A stretch of DNA of 64,000 nucleotides. It comes from an uncultured Eubacteriaceae bacterium. Lineage in GTDB: Bacteria > Bacillota > Clostridia > Lachnospirales > CAG-274. The position numbers were made by a program, and so were the translations under genes. The notes under the pieces are model-generated. The model searched no databases, was not told where the DNA came from, and was given only the letters and a program-made list of their open reading frames with translations. Below, in pieces: positions 11,574-21,424 of this stretch. The first letter of the stretch is position 1, and each line of letters starts with the position of its first letter. The stretch covers positions 1 to 64,000 of the forward strand of contig CAMMIW010000001.1 in NCBI GenBank assembly GCA_946497035.1, read 5' to 3'.

Positions 11574-12968
11574 ATGGAAAAAAATATGGAAAAAATAGTT
11601 GCTCTTGCTAAATCTAGAGGTTTTGTTTATGCTGGCTCTGAAATATATGGAGGTCTTGCTAATACTTGGGATTATGGCCCTTTAGGTGTTGAGCTTAAAA
11701 ATAATGTTAAAAAAGCTTGGTGGAGAAAATTTATACAAGAAAGCGAATATAACGTAGGAGTAGATTGTGCTATTCTTATGAACCCTCAAGTTTGGGTTGC
11801 TTCTGGCCACGTTGGTGGATTTAGCGATCCTTTAATGGATTGTAAAGAATGCCACGAACGTTTTAGAGCCGATAAAATAATAGAAGATTATATGGCACAA
11901 AATAATATTAGTGGCAACCCTGATGGTATGAGCCACCAACAAATGAAAGATTTTATAGATGAACATAATATAGGTTGCCCTACTTGTAATGCACATAATT
12001 TTACAGATATTAGAGAATTTAACCTTATGTTTAAAACTCATGCAGGTGTTACAGAAGATAGCAAAAATGTTGTATATCTTAGGCCAGAAACTGCTCAAGG
12101 TATATTTGTAAATTTTAAAAATGTTCAAAGAACTACTAGAAAAAAAATACCTTTTGGTATAGGCCAAATAGGTAAATCTTTTAGAAATGAAATTACACCA
12201 GGTAATTTTACTTTTAGAACAAGAGAATTTGAACAAATGGAGCTTGAGTTTTTCTGCAAACCAGGTACAGAAATGGAATGGTTTAACTATTGGAAAGAAT
12301 ATTGTATGAACTGGTTAAAAGCTCTTAACATTAATGAAGAAAACGTATGGTTTAGAGATCACGACGAAGAAGAGCTATCTCATTATAGCAACGCTACAAC
12401 AGATATTGAATATAAATTTCCTTTTGGCAAAGGCGAGCTTTGGGGTATTGCCTCAAGAACAGATTTTGATTTAAAACAACATAGTGAACATAGTGGCGAA
12501 ACATTAGAATATTTTGATCCTACAACTAATGAAAAATATGTTCCTTATTGTATAGAACCTTCTTTAGGTGCAGATAGAGTTACTCTTGCCTTTTTATGTG
12601 AGGCTTATGATGAAGAAACTCTCACAGATGATAAAGGTAAAGAAGATGTTAGAACAGTTTTACATTTTCACCCTGCTATTGCACCTATAAAAGTTGCTAT
12701 ACTACCATTATCTAAAAAATTAAATGATGAAGCTTTAAAAATTTATCATACATTAAGCAAACATTTTAATTGTGAATATGATGATGCAGGTAGTATTGGT
12801 AAAAGATATAGAAGACAAGATGAAATAGGCACTCCTTTCTGTGTTACTTACGATTTTGATAGCCTAGAAGACGGTTGTATTACTATTCGTCATAGAGATA
12901 GTATGGAACAAGAGCGTATTAAAATAGAAGAATTATTGCAATATGTAAATAAAAGACTTGAATTTTAA
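11574..12968 (+). CDS. glyQS: Glycyl-tRNA synthetase, homodimeric class II type
   Basis: 464 aa. It is the alpha2 single-chain GlyRS, not the alpha2beta2 form. The N-terminal [18 protein letters not shown] block, motif 2 (FRNEITP with [13 protein letters not shown]) and motif 3 ([13 protein letters not shown]) are all present, followed by the anticodon-binding domain ([17 protein letters not shown] onward). It charges tRNA-Gly in the cytosol. There is an excellent TTGGAGGAAG Shine-Dalgarno. No T-box fits in the 40-base gap, so expression depends on the pyrG promoter or readthrough. A strong terminator follows about 80 bases downstream. Confidence 0.97.
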   Translation: MEKNMEKIVALAKSRGFVYAGSEIYGGLANTWDYGPLGVELKNNVKKAWWRKFIQESEYNVGVDCAILMNPQVWVASGHVGGFSDPLMDCKECHERFRADKIIEDYMAQNNISGNPDGMSHQQMKDFIDEHNIGCPTCNAHNFTDIREFNLMFKTHAGVTEDSKNVVYLRPETAQGIFVNFKNVQRTTRKKIPFGIGQIGKSFRNEITPGNFTFRTREFEQMELEFFCKPGTEMEWFNYWKEYCMNWLKALNINEENVWFRDHDEEELSHYSNATTDIEYKFPFGKGELWGIASRTDFDLKQHSEHSGETLEYFDPTTNEKYVPYCIEPSLGADRVTLAFLCEAYDEETLTDDKGKEDVRTVLHFHPAIAPIKVAILPLSKKLNDEALKIYHTLSKHFNCEYDDAGSIGKRYRRQDEIGTPFCVTYDFDSLEDGCITIRHRDSMEQERIKIEELLQYVNKRLEF

Positions 12969-13050
12969 CATATTAAAATAATAACCTTCTTTTTAAATTA
13001 TACCCTTCCCTCTTTCATTATTGACTTATTTAAAATTAAAACTATTAATA

Positions 13051-13080
13051 AAAAAGGTATGGTTTTTCCCATACCTTTTT
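13051..13080 (+). terminator. Terminator of pyrG-glyQS
   Basis: A 12-bp stem (13051-13062 with 13069-13080) ending in TTTTT. The other ~200 bases of 12969-13285 hold only A/T-rich DNA and the guaB promoter. Confidence 0.85.
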
Positions 13081-13225
13081 AAAAATAGATATTATTTTCA
13101 ATTACTATACTTTAATATATTTACAAAAAATCTAAAAAAATTATTATAAAAAACTACTAAAAAATTACAATAAAATAAAAAAATATATATTATTTTCATA
13201 AAATTAAAAAAACTTTAAAAATGTA

Positions 13226-13254
13226 TTGCCTTTTTTTATAAAAGCTAGTATAAT
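13226..13254 (+). promoter_or_regulatory. Promoter of guaB
   Basis: TTGCCT (13226-13231), 17-base spacer, TATAAT (13249-13254). It lies 32 bases before the chosen guaB start, which argues against an upstream TTG start at 13226 because that codon is the -35 box. Confidence 0.75.
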
Positions 13255-13285
13255 TTTAAAAAATATTTTTAAGGAGAGAGAAAAA

Positions 13286-14797
13286 ATGGCTTTTTATTAT
13301 GATGAACCTTCAAGAACTTTTAGTGAATATTTATTAGTACCTGGTTATTCTTCTACAGAATGTATACCAGATAATGCAAGCTTAAAAACACCTGTTGTAA
13401 AATATAAAAAAGGACAAGAAGAACCTACCTTAACTATGAATATACCTTTAGTATCTGCTATTATGCAAGCCGTATCTGACGATAAAATGGCTATAGCTCT
13501 TGCTAAAGAAGGTGGCATATCTTTTATATATGGCTCTCAAACTGTTCAAGATCAAGCTGATATGGTAAGACGCGTTAAATCTCATAAAGCAGGTTTTGTG
13601 CCTAGCACATCTAATATTAAACCAGATGATACATTAGAAGATATATTAAAACTTAGAGAAAAAACAGGCCATTCTACTGTTGCTGTAACAGATGATGGCA
13701 CAGCTACAGGCAAGCTTTTAGGTATTGTAACAAGCAGAGATTATAGAGTTAGCCGTATGGATAAATCTACTAAAGTTAAAGAATTTATGACACCTATTGA
13801 AAATATGGTTTATGCAGATGAAACAACTACCCTTAAGGAAGCTAACAATATTATTTGGGATAAAAAAATAAATGCTTTACCTATAGTTAGCAAAGATCAA
13901 AGATTAATAGCTTTTGTATTTAGAAGAGATTACGACTCTCACAAAGAAAACCCTTTAGAACTTTTAGATGCTAACAAAAGCTACATAGTAGGTGCGGGTA
14001 TTAACACTAGAGACTATGCAGAACGTGTTCCTGCTTTAGTAGAAGCTGGTGCAGATGTGTTATGTATAGATTCTTCAGAAGGTTTTAGCGAATGGCAAAG
14101 AATTACTATAAATTGGATTAGAGAAAAATATGGGGATACTGTTAAAGTAGGTGCTGGTAACGTTGTAGATAGAGAAGGCTTTAGATTTTTAGCAGAAGCT
14201 GGTGCAGATTTTATTAAAATTGGTATTGGTGGTGGATCTATTTGTATTACTAGAGAGCAAAAAGGTATAGGTAGAGGCCAAGCTACTTCTGTTATAGAAG
14301 TTGCTAAAGCTAGAGATGAATATTTTAAAGAAACAGGTATATATATACCTATTTGTTCTGATGGTGGTATAGTTCAAGATTATCACATCACATTAGCTCT
14401 TGCTATGGGTTGCGATTTTTGTATGTTAGGTAGATATTTTTCAAGGTTTGAAGAAAGCCCAACTAACAAAGTTATTGTTAATGGTAACTATATGAAAGAA
14501 TATTGGGGCGAAGGCTCTGCTCGTGCTAGAAACTGGCAAAGATATGATATGGGCGGTGAAAGTAAACTTTCTTTTGAAGAAGGTGTAGATTCTTACGTAC
14601 CTTATGCAGGTAAGCTTAAAGATAATTTAGCTTTAACTCTTAGTAAAGTAAAACATACTATGTGTAATTGTGGTGCTTTATCTATAGAAGAATTACAACA
14701 AAAAGCTAAAATAACTTTAGTTTCATCTACAAGTATTATTGAAGGTGGAGCTCACGACGTTGTTTTAAAAGATAAAAATGCAACACCTGTTCAATAG
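13286..14797 (+). CDS. guaB: IMP dehydrogenase, Tritrichomonas-like clade
   Basis: 503 aa from ATG 13286, chosen because AAGGAGAGAG lies 6 bases upstream and a longer reading would start inside the promoter. It oxidises IMP to XMP with NAD+ in GMP synthesis. A (beta/alpha)8 barrel carries the CBS pair (about residues 110-230), the catalytic loop [18 protein letters not shown] with its Cys, and the mobile flap [11 protein letters not shown] with the Arg-Tyr dyad. From memory, the flap, the C-terminal TMCNCGAL segment and EGGAHDV match the Tritrichomonas foetus enzyme much better than typical Bacillus GuaB. The Lys before GIGGGSIC and the Glu in FEEGVDSY suggest mycophenolate resistance (inference). 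Transcribed alone. Confidence 0.96.
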   Translation: MAFYYDEPSRTFSEYLLVPGYSSTECIPDNASLKTPVVKYKKGQEEPTLTMNIPLVSAIMQAVSDDKMAIALAKEGGISFIYGSQTVQDQADMVRRVKSHKAGFVPSTSNIKPDDTLEDILKLREKTGHSTVAVTDDGTATGKLLGIVTSRDYRVSRMDKSTKVKEFMTPIENMVYADETTTLKEANNIIWDKKINALPIVSKDQRLIAFVFRRDYDSHKENPLELLDANKSYIVGAGINTRDYAERVPALVEAGADVLCIDSSEGFSEWQRITINWIREKYGDTVKVGAGNVVDREGFRFLAEAGADFIKIGIGGGSICITREQKGIGRGQATSVIEVAKARDEYFKETGIYIPICSDGGIVQDYHITLALAMGCDFCMLGRYFSRFEESPTNKVIVNGNYMKEYWGEGSARARNWQRYDMGGESKLSFEEGVDSYVPYAGKLKDNLALTLSKVKHTMCNCGALSIEELQQKAKITLVSSTSIIEGGAHDVVLKDKNATPVQ

Positions 14798-14810
14798 TTA
14801 TTAATAGAGA

Positions 14811-14843
14811 AAAAGGATATTGATTTAAAATCAATATCCTTTT
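14811..14843. terminator. Bidirectional terminator, guaB / ABC permease
   Basis: A 16-bp perfect palindromic stem (14811-14826 with 14828-14843) with A/T ends on both sides, between the convergent guaB and ABC permease genes. Confidence 0.85.
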
Positions 14844-14859
14844 AAATTACAATTATTTA

Positions 14860-16833
14860 TTATATTTCTCTACCATATTTTTCTGAAAGTTGTTCATAAA
14901 GCTCTTGGCTTATATAAATATCTACAACTATATCATTTTTAGTAACTAAAGTTAAATCTATAGGTTTCTTATAATTTATAAAACCTAATAAAGATCTACA
15001 TTTATAATCATCTAGTATTTTTTTAATATCTTCTTCTTCTGTTATTTCTACATTTAATTCTCTACTATCAATGTATTTTACGTCTTCTACATTAAAGTTT
15101 TCAGGATATATATCTAAACTAGCTAAATAGCTTAATGTATTTTTATATTTATCTGTTATATAAAAACTAGTATAACCATATTTTTGTCTATATTCAAAAT
15201 AGTCCCAATTAAAGTCTATTGAAAATAAAGTGTTTTCAGATGTACTATATAAGCCATTTTCTTCTATATCTTTTTTAATAGTTTCTATTAATTTTTTATT
15301 GTCTACTTTTTCTATAAAACTTCTTTTATTATTATGAATAGTTACATCTATTGCATTATATGGTACATTTTCCATATATAAAATAGGATTAGCTTTTTCT
15401 ATATATTCTTTATCATTTAATATTTGCTTTATTAAATCTATTTGTTGTGGTAAGCTTTCATTTGTTGGTGTGGTATGTAAAATACCTACATTTCTTGATA
15501 CAACACTTCCATTTTTTAGCTTATAAGTTATACGCATTGTTTGTTCTGTATAAGTTTCTGGTTGTTTTTTTAGCTGATTATTTATTTTATTAAGCTCTGT
15601 AATAGCTTCTATAGAATCTAAATTTTCAATATTTGTAACAAACTCGCTATTATAATATCTACTATTATTAAACCTAATATTTACACTTTCTATTTTTTCT
15701 ACATTAGGTACATAATCTAACCTTTTAAAAATATCAAATTGATATGTTATAACAATAACTATAGATATAATTAAACAAGGTATTATGCTATACCAATTTT
15801 TAAATATAGCCCTAAAGTCAAAATCATATATAATCTCAATGATACAATGTAAAATAATACAACCTATAATAATACCTATATATAATAAAATATCGCTTTC
15901 AGATATCATTTTAAAAACTAAGCCTATCAATATACCGCCAATACATACACCTAAATATTTTAGTATAGTTTTGGCATATTTAAAGGCTATACAACTTGTA
16001 GCATTTTCACTCTTTCTAATTTTAAATAAAAATAAGCTAAAGATAACAATTAATATTGATATAATACTATAAGTTATTATTACATTTAAATTTGAAAAAT
16101 TTATATTTGTTATACTTTCGTAAATAGCATTATTTCTCATATTAAAATAAGCTATTACAGGGTTATATTTTAAAATGTAATCAGATAAATAGCTAATATC
16201 TATATCACCATTAAAAAATGTTACAGTTAATAAAATTATCAAACCTACTATAATAGAATATAAATTAATTAAAATAAAAGATAATATTACACTTATTGTA
16301 GTATTCCCACATAAAATTGTTGCAAAAACAGCAATAGAATATATAGTAATAAAAAATATTGTATCTGCTATTAAAGGCTCTAATATGTCTTTAAAAGATG
16401 CTAAATCACTTCCTAAAAATATTTTAAATATACCATATAACATAAAATGTGTTATTATCATAACAGGTATTACAATAAATATACCTAAAAAATATTTTAT
16501 AAAAAATAATTTTGTTCTATATATAGGTAAAGAATGATAAAAATCTACTTTCCTTTTATCGTGTAAATATGAAAATATAGCTAAAGCTACAACAAGAGCT
16601 AAAATAATAACTATAACTTTATTAAAATAGTTGTTTAATGTTATATATCCATTTAATTGTTTTAATAAATCAAGTTGGCTTTCTTTAGACAGTTCATCTA
16701 CCATATTTATATATCTAGAATAATCTAATAAAGGTATAACAATTTTACTAGACAAAAAAAACAAAATTGTTAAAGCTAAAGCCCATATATATTTTTTAAA
16801 TTCTTCTTTAAATAATAAGCGATTTGATATCAT
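14860..16833 (-). CDS. ABC-2 type transporter permease (YtrC/D-like)
   Basis: 657 aa. The N-terminal half has about seven to ten hydrophobic segments, including the ABC-2 hallmark HDKRKVDFYHSLPIYRTKLF near residue 90 that couples to the ATPase. After a final membrane segment near residue 365, the last ~280 residues are hydrophilic and probably extracytoplasmic. It overlaps the ATPase gene by 26 bases and has its own GGAGG site, so it is translated in the same operon. Regulators of the YtrA type usually control exporters induced by cell-wall antibiotics. The substrate here is unknown, with peptide antibiotic or lipid-linked compound only an inference. Confidence 0.8.
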   Translation of the reverse strand: MISNRLLFKEEFKKYIWALALTILFFLSSKIVIPLLDYSRYINMVDELSKESQLDLLKQLNGYITLNNYFNKVIVIILALVVALAIFSYLHDKRKVDFYHSLPIYRTKLFFIKYFLGIFIVIPVMIITHFMLYGIFKIFLGSDLASFKDILEPLIADTIFFITIYSIAVFATILCGNTTISVILSFILINLYSIIVGLIILLTVTFFNGDIDISYLSDYILKYNPVIAYFNMRNNAIYESITNINFSNLNVIITYSIISILIVIFSLFLFKIRKSENATSCIAFKYAKTILKYLGVCIGGILIGLVFKMISESDILLYIGIIIGCIILHCIIEIIYDFDFRAIFKNWYSIIPCLIISIVIVITYQFDIFKRLDYVPNVEKIESVNIRFNNSRYYNSEFVTNIENLDSIEAITELNKINNQLKKQPETYTEQTMRITYKLKNGSVVSRNVGILHTTPTNESLPQQIDLIKQILNDKEYIEKANPILYMENVPYNAIDVTIHNNKRSFIEKVDNKKLIETIKKDIEENGLYSTSENTLFSIDFNWDYFEYRQKYGYTSFYITDKYKNTLSYLASLDIYPENFNVEDVKYIDSRELNVEITEEEDIKKILDDYKCRSLLGFINYKKPIDLTLVTKNDIVVDIYISQELYEQLSEKYGREI

Positions 16834-17707
16834 ACCCTATTCCCTCCGTTTCTACTATAAATATCTCTTCTAATGATAAAGGCAACATTTCAAAAAATAT
16901 AGGGTTTAAACTAGATAAATAGCTATTTATATGCTCTCTATTACCTTTTATTGTAAATACATTTAAAGAGCCTCTACTATCTGTTTTTATTATATTTAAT
17001 TTTTGAAATATATTTTGTGGAATACCTTCTTTAAAAACAATTTGTACTTTATGAATATCTAATTTTAAATCTTCTAAATCTTTAGATAATATCATACCTC
17101 CTCTATGTAAAAGACCTATATTATCACATATATCTTCAAGCTCTCTAAGATTATGAGATGCTATAATAGGTGTTAAATTTCTATCTTCTATATCTTGAGC
17201 AAAAAGACTTTTTACCGCCTGTCTAACAACAGGGTCTAAACCGTCAAAAGTTTCATCACAAAATAAATAGTCTGTTTTAGCACAAATACCACATATAACA
17301 GAAACTTGTTTCTTCATACCTTTTGAAAAAGTTTTAATTTTTCTTTTTTCATCTAGATTAAAGGAATTCATAAGTTTTTTATATCTATCTATATCGAAAT
17401 TTTTATAAATATTTTTATAATAGTTTTTCATATCTTCTGGTGTACAGTTAGTAAAGAAAAATTGTTCATCAGATATATAAAAAAATTTACTTTTTGCTTC
17501 AATATTTTCAAAAATCTCTTTATCATCTATTTTTATAGAGCCACTATCTGGCTTTAATATACCTGCTGCCATTCTTAAAAATGTAGATTTACCTGCTCCA
17601 TTAGTGCCTATAAGGCCAAAAACATTACCATTTTTTATTGTTGCCGAAATATTATCTACGGCTAATATTTTATCAAACTTTTTTGTTACATTTAAAGCTT
17701 GTATCAT
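16808..17707 (-). CDS. ABC transporter ATP-binding protein (YtrB-like)
   Basis: 299 aa from the ATG at 17707, which has GAAAGGAGAG 5 bases upstream; an in-frame ATG 21 bases earlier lacks a good site. Walker A GTNGAGKST (about residue 37), a divergent signature FSKGMKKQ, Walker B YLFCDETFDGLD and the H-loop (IIASHNLRELED) are all present. It energises the downstream permease. The start overlaps the end of the GntR gene region, placing it second in a GntR-ATPase-permease operon. The product is cytoplasmic and membrane-associated. Confidence 0.92.
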   Translation of the reverse strand: MIQALNVTKKFDKILAVDNISATIKNGNVFGLIGTNGAGKSTFLRMAAGILKPDSGSIKIDDKEIFENIEAKSKFFYISDEQFFFTNCTPEDMKNYYKNIYKNFDIDRYKKLMNSFNLDEKRKIKTFSKGMKKQVSVICGICAKTDYLFCDETFDGLDPVVRQAVKSLFAQDIEDRNLTPIIASHNLRELEDICDNIGLLHRGGMILSKDLEDLKLDIHKVQIVFKEGIPQNIFQKLNIIKTDSRGSLNVFTIKGNREHINSYLSSLNPIFFEMLPLSLEEIFIVETEGIGYDIKSLII

Positions 17708-17720
17708 AAAAACTCTCCTT

Positions 17721-18071
17721 TCATTCAAACCAACTTAAAATCAACTCATCTGTTGCGCCTATATCTTTGGCCTCGTGTATAAGCTTTTTTATTTCATTTT
17801 TTATATTTTTTAGCCTATCATTTATAGCATCTTTACAATTAGGAGATATAAAGCTCCCTCGCCCTTTAACAGAATATGTTATACCTTTACTTTCTAAAGT
17901 TGTATAAGCTCTTTGTATAGTATTAGGATTAATAGATAGCTCCATAGCTAATTGTCTAACACTAGGTAGCTGTTCATCTGGTTTTAAAATTCCTTTAAAG
18001 GCTAATTTTTCTATGCTATCTACTAGTTGTTCATATATAGGTTTAGGATTTCTAAAATCTATATTAAACAT
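17721..18071 (-). CDS. GntR-family (YtrA subfamily) transcriptional regulator
   Basis: 116 aa, the short YtrA type: an N-terminal winged helix (PIYEQLVDSIEKLAFKG, then LPSVRQLAMELSINPNTIQR) and only a ~45-residue C-terminal dimerisation tail. Such regulators repress an adjacent ABC operon. A 13-bp inverted repeat overlapping the -10 box upstream is very probably its own operator. The start has AAAGGAGG 7 bases upstream. It is the first gene of the operon. Confidence 0.93.
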   Translation of the reverse strand: MFNIDFRNPKPIYEQLVDSIEKLAFKGILKPDEQLPSVRQLAMELSINPNTIQRAYTTLESKGITYSVKGRGSFISPNCKDAINDRLKNIKNEIKKLIHEAKDIGATDELILSWFE

Positions 18072-18086
18072 AAAATACCTCCTTTC

Positions 18087-18147
18087 ATAATAAGTGTATT
18101 AGTTATATTCATACACTTATTATAATTAATATAATTTTATTTGTCAA
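18087..18147 (-). promoter_or_regulatory. Promoter and overlapping operator of the ytrA-like operon
   Basis: On the minus strand TTGACA (18147-18142), 17 bases, TATAAT (18124-18119). A perfect 13-bp inverted repeat (arms 18087-18099 and 18111-18123, spacer 11) begins inside the -10 and covers the start site. This geometry fits repression by the YtrA-like dimer. Confidence 0.85.
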
Positions 18148-18295
18148 TACCCCTTGACATAAAATAAAATTTATTATATATTTTTATATGTATTTAAAAG
18201 GGTTTTTAGCCTTTATAAAAGGCTTTAACAAAATTTTTTAAAAGATGTTATTTATCTAAATATAGAACATTTTTTAAGCTTAAAGGAGAGATATT

Positions 18296-19729
18296 ATGTC
18301 TAAGGAAAAATTAGTAAAAGAGATAACATCTATGGAAGAAGATTTTGCTCAGTGGTATACTGATATAGTAAAAAAAGCCGATTTAATTGACTATTCTTCT
18401 GTTAGAGGTTGTATGATTTTAAGACCTTATGGCTTTGCTATATGGGAGCTTATACAAAAAGAACTTGATAAAAAATTTAAAGAAACAGGCCACGAAAATG
18501 TTTGTATGCCTATGTTTATACCAGAAAGTCTTTTACAAAAAGAAAAAGATCATATAGAGGGTTTTGCTCCTGAAGTTGCTTGGGTTACGCACGGTGGTTC
18601 AGAAAAATTAACAGAGCGTCTTTGTGTTAGACCTACATCAGAAACTTTATTTTGTGAGCATTATGCAAATGTTGTAGAATCTTATAGAGATTTACCTATG
18701 CTTTATAACCAATGGTGTTCTGTTGTTAGATGGGAAAAAACAACAAGACCATTTTTAAGAAGCGTTGAATTTTTATGGCAAGAAGGACACACAGTTCACG
18801 CAACAGAAGAAGATGCTCAAGAAGAAACTTTGAGAATGTTAAATATATATGCAGATTTTTGCAAAGATTTTTTAGCTATGCCTGTTATAAAAGGTCAAAA
18901 AACAGATAAAGAAAAATTTGCAGGTGCTAAAGCTACCTATACTATAGAATCTCTTATGCACGACGGTAAAGCACTCCAATCTGGAACATCACATAATTTT
19001 GGAGATGGTTTTGCTAAAGCTTTTGGCATACAATATACAGATAAAGAAAATAAATTACAATATGCACATCAAACTTCTTGGGGTATGTCTACTCGTTTAA
19101 TAGGTGGGCTTATAATGGTTCATAGCGATAATAATGGATTAGTTTTACCGCCTAATATCGCACCTATACAAATAGTTATTTTACCTATAAATATGAAAAA
19201 AGATGGTGTTGTAGAAAAAGCTAATGAGCTTAAAAATTTATTATCTAAAAAATATAGAGTTAAAATAGATTTAACAGATAAATCTGCTGGTTGGAAATAT
19301 AGCGAATATGAAATGAAAGGTGTACCTTTAAGATTAGAAATAGGCCCTCGTGATATAGAAAATAATCAATGCGTTTTAGTTCGCCGTGATAATAGAGAAA
19401 AGATTTTTGTAAATTTAGATAATTTAGAAACTACTATCGAAGAAATGCTTAAATCTTTACAACAAGATTTATACAATAAAGCATTAAACCATAGAAATGA
19501 AAATACATTTGTTGCTACAACTTTAGAGCAATTTGAAAATCAGCTTAAAGAAAAACAAGGTTTTATTAAAGCTATGTGGTGTGGCGATAGAGCTTGTGAA
19601 GATAAAATTAAAGATTTAACAGGTGCTACATCTCGTTGTATGCCTTTTGAACAAGAAAATTTATCAGATAGTTGTATATGTTGCCAAAAACCTGCCAAAA
19701 AAATGGTTTATTGGGCAAAAGCATATTAA
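18296..19729 (+). CDS. proS: Prolyl-tRNA synthetase, short archaeal/eukaryotic-like type
   Basis: 477 aa, the compact ProS type without the editing insertion found in long bacterial ProRS. Class II motif 2 ([21 protein letters not shown]) and motif 3 ([13 protein letters not shown]) are visible, with RPTSETLFC upstream. The C-terminal zinc-binding-like domain has Cys residues in CGDRACE and CICCQKP and ends YWAKAY, the family's typical Tyr end. AAAGGAGAG precedes ATG by 6 bases. The 224-base upstream region holds a small hairpin (AGCCTTT/AAAGGCT, 18208-18224) but nothing large enough for a T-box. Confidence 0.97.
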   Translation: MSKEKLVKEITSMEEDFAQWYTDIVKKADLIDYSSVRGCMILRPYGFAIWELIQKELDKKFKETGHENVCMPMFIPESLLQKEKDHIEGFAPEVAWVTHGGSEKLTERLCVRPTSETLFCEHYANVVESYRDLPMLYNQWCSVVRWEKTTRPFLRSVEFLWQEGHTVHATEEDAQEETLRMLNIYADFCKDFLAMPVIKGQKTDKEKFAGAKATYTIESLMHDGKALQSGTSHNFGDGFAKAFGIQYTDKENKLQYAHQTSWGMSTRLIGGLIMVHSDNNGLVLPPNIAPIQIVILPINMKKDGVVEKANELKNLLSKKYRVKIDLTDKSAGWKYSEYEMKGVPLRLEIGPRDIENNQCVLVRRDNREKIFVNLDNLETTIEEMLKSLQQDLYNKALNHRNENTFVATTLEQFENQLKEKQGFIKAMWCGDRACEDKIKDLTGATSRCMPFEQENLSDSCICCQKPAKKMVYWAKAY

Positions 19730-19812
19730 TTATAAAAATTTTTAATTATTAGGGTTTTGATAAAAAGACAATTTTTAATATATCTAATCCTAGCTTGGCC
19801 TCTATTTATTAT

Positions 19813-19841
19813 AAATGGTGTAGACAAAGTCTACACCATTT
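19813..19841. terminator. Bidirectional terminator, proS / TauE-like gene
   Basis: A 13-bp perfect stem (19813-19825 with 19829-19841), loop AAA. It contains GTAGACAAAGTCTAC, the exact reverse complement of the core in the 9750-9776 terminator. Confidence 0.85.
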
Positions 19842-20372
19842 TTATGCTAACGCTTTTTCTAATTTATCTATCTCGTTATATGGAAAAGCTTTTAAAAGCT
19901 CTTTATATTGATATTGAGTTAAACCTTCTGTAGAAATATACATTTCTATTTTTTTATCTGTATCTGCATTAATAAAATCTTCTTTAAACTTTTGAAATTC
20001 CATTAGTTCCATTTTTTTACCCCTTTTCTTTTTAAATATTTCACTTATACCCATAATTAATAAAAACCAACCAAAAATTTTTCTAAGTATTTCCCCTTTT
20101 AAGTTTATAGCAATAAAAGAACCTACTATAGCACCAACTATCCCAAATAATATTATTTTAAAAAGTCCCTTTTTTTCAATAGTTTTATTTTTATTGTGTA
20201 TAAAAATAGCTATAATAGCTGTAGGTATAAAATATAATAAGCTTATATTTTGAGCAGCTTTTTGTTCAAAATCAAAAATAATTGTAAGAGCAGGTATTAA
20301 TATGATACCTCCACCTATACCCATACCACTAATAATACCAGATGCTAAACCTACTAAAAATAGCCATATCAT
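19842..20372 (-). CDS. TauE/SafE-family transporter, second half, with cytoplasmic tail
   Basis: 176 aa from ATG 20372 (GGAGG 9 bases upstream; ATGA overlap with the preceding half-gene). About four membrane segments begin with the family motif GIISGMGIGGGIILIPAL. The sulfite-exporter TauE/SafE family normally has about eight segments made of two such repeats. Here the repeats are on two genes, as is common in Clostridia. The last ~55 residues (from about 120) are charged and helical and unusual for the family; I do not recognise that domain. The substrate may be a small sulfur or carboxylate anion, but this is unproven. Confidence 0.75.
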   Translation of the reverse strand: MIWLFLVGLASGIISGMGIGGGIILIPALTIIFDFEQKAAQNISLLYFIPTAIIAIFIHNKNKTIEKKGLFKIILFGIVGAIVGSFIAINLKGEILRKIFGWFLLIMGISEIFKKKRGKKMELMEFQKFKEDFINADTDKKIEMYISTEGLTQYQYKELLKAFPYNEIDKLEKALA

Positions 20373-20721
20373 AAAATAAGCCTCCAAGCGCCTAATATCA
20401 TAAATATACCGAATATTTTATGAAGCCATTTAGCAGGTATTTTTTTTAAATATTTAGCTCCTATAAAACCTCCTAAAGTGCCTCCCAAAGATATAATTAA
20501 AACTTCTTTAATATTTATATCTATACCGTTAAAATATATAAAAATACTAACTATTGATAAAGGTAAGATAATAGCAATAGTTGTAGAATGTGCCTTATGC
20601 TCTTCCATTTTTAAAAATCTTTCTAGGCTTGGCACCAATATAGTTCCACCGCCAGAGCCTAAAAGTCCATTTAAAAAACCTGCTATTAAACCTATTAGAG
20701 AAACAAAAAATTTTTATTCAA
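20369..20721 (-). CDS. TauE/SafE-family transporter, first half (start separated by a one-base frameshift)
   Basis: The open frame starting at a TTG at 20638 gives only 89 aa and lacks the family's first motif. Continuing upstream in the same frame reads VSLIGLIAGFLNGLLGSG and GGT, the conserved first helix, back to a TAA at 20716-20714 with no start codon. A TTG at 20721 sits 4 bases behind AAGGTGGTGA and would enter this frame if the A5T6 tract (plus-strand 20705-20715) were one base longer, giving about 118 aa. The protein has about four membrane segments and would pair with the following half-gene. Either the assembly lacks a base or the gene is a fresh frameshift. Confidence 0.6.
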
Positions 20722-20770
20722 GCCATCACCACCTTAATTATATTGTTGGCTTAAATAAAAATTTTTATGC

Positions 20771-21424
20771 TTACTTTTTATTTTGTTTTTCTATTTTTTC
20801 ATATTCTTTGCAACAAGATTGAAAAAAACATATAGGGCAATTTGCATTCCTAGCTTTACATATGGCTCTACCGTGAGCTATAACCTGTGTGTTATATCTT
20901 ATCCAATGGTCTTTTGGTAATATTTTCATAAGCTCAAATTCTATTTTTACAGGATCATCATTTTTCACAAGGCCTAATTTTTTAGATATACGTTTAACGT
21001 GGGTATCTACAACTACGCTAGGTAAGTTAAAAATATGGCTTCTTACCACATTTGCCGTTTTTCTGCCAACACCAGCTAGGCTTGTTAAATCCTCTATGCT
21101 AGAAGGTACTTCTCCATTATAAACTTCTAATAATCTTCTACTAGTTAATATTATATTTTTAGCTTTATTGTGATAAAAACCTGTTGGCTTTACATCTTGC
21201 TCCATTTCTATTAAATCTGCTTGAGCAAAGCTTTCTAATGTAGGATATTTTTTAAAAAGCTTTTCTGTTACAATGTTTACCCTATCATCTGTGCATTGAG
21301 CACTAAGCATAGTAGCTATTAAAAGCTCATAAGGTGTAGAATGGTTTAAATAACATTTATCTTCTGTTTTATAATGTTCGTCTAAAAGCCTTGTAACTTC
21401 TTTAACTCTTTCGCTAAGCCTCAT
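20771..21424 (-). CDS. nth: Endonuclease III (DNA glycosylase/AP lyase)
   Basis: 217 aa, normal length. The helix-hairpin-helix LTSLAGVGRKTANVV carries the catalytic Lys, and VDTHVKR the catalytic Asp. The C-terminal [4Fe-4S] loop has four Cys in CKARNANCPICFFQSCC with spacing 6-2-5. It removes oxidised pyrimidines in base-excision repair. The start overlaps the upstream radical SAM gene by 11 bases, suggesting translational coupling in one operon with it and the TauE-like genes. Confidence 0.96.
   Translation of the reverse strand: MRLSERVKEVTRLLDEHYKTEDKCYLNHSTPYELLIATMLSAQCTDDRVNIVTEKLFKKYPTLESFAQADLIEMEQDVKPTGFYHNKAKNIILTSRRLLEVYNGEVPSSIEDLTSLAGVGRKTANVVRSHIFNLPSVVVDTHVKRISKKLGLVKNDDPVKIEFELMKILPKDHWIRYNTQVIAHGRAICKARNANCPICFFQSCCKEYEKIEKQNKK

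Noticed and set aside
13226-13285. 20-residue N-terminal extension of GuaB
   Set aside because: It would start at a TTG that is the -35 box, and it lacks a ribosome site; the ATG at 13286 has AAGGAGAG.
18160-18295. T-box riboswitch upstream of proS
   Set aside because: Only ~130 bases, no T-box core or specifier stem, just one small hairpin.
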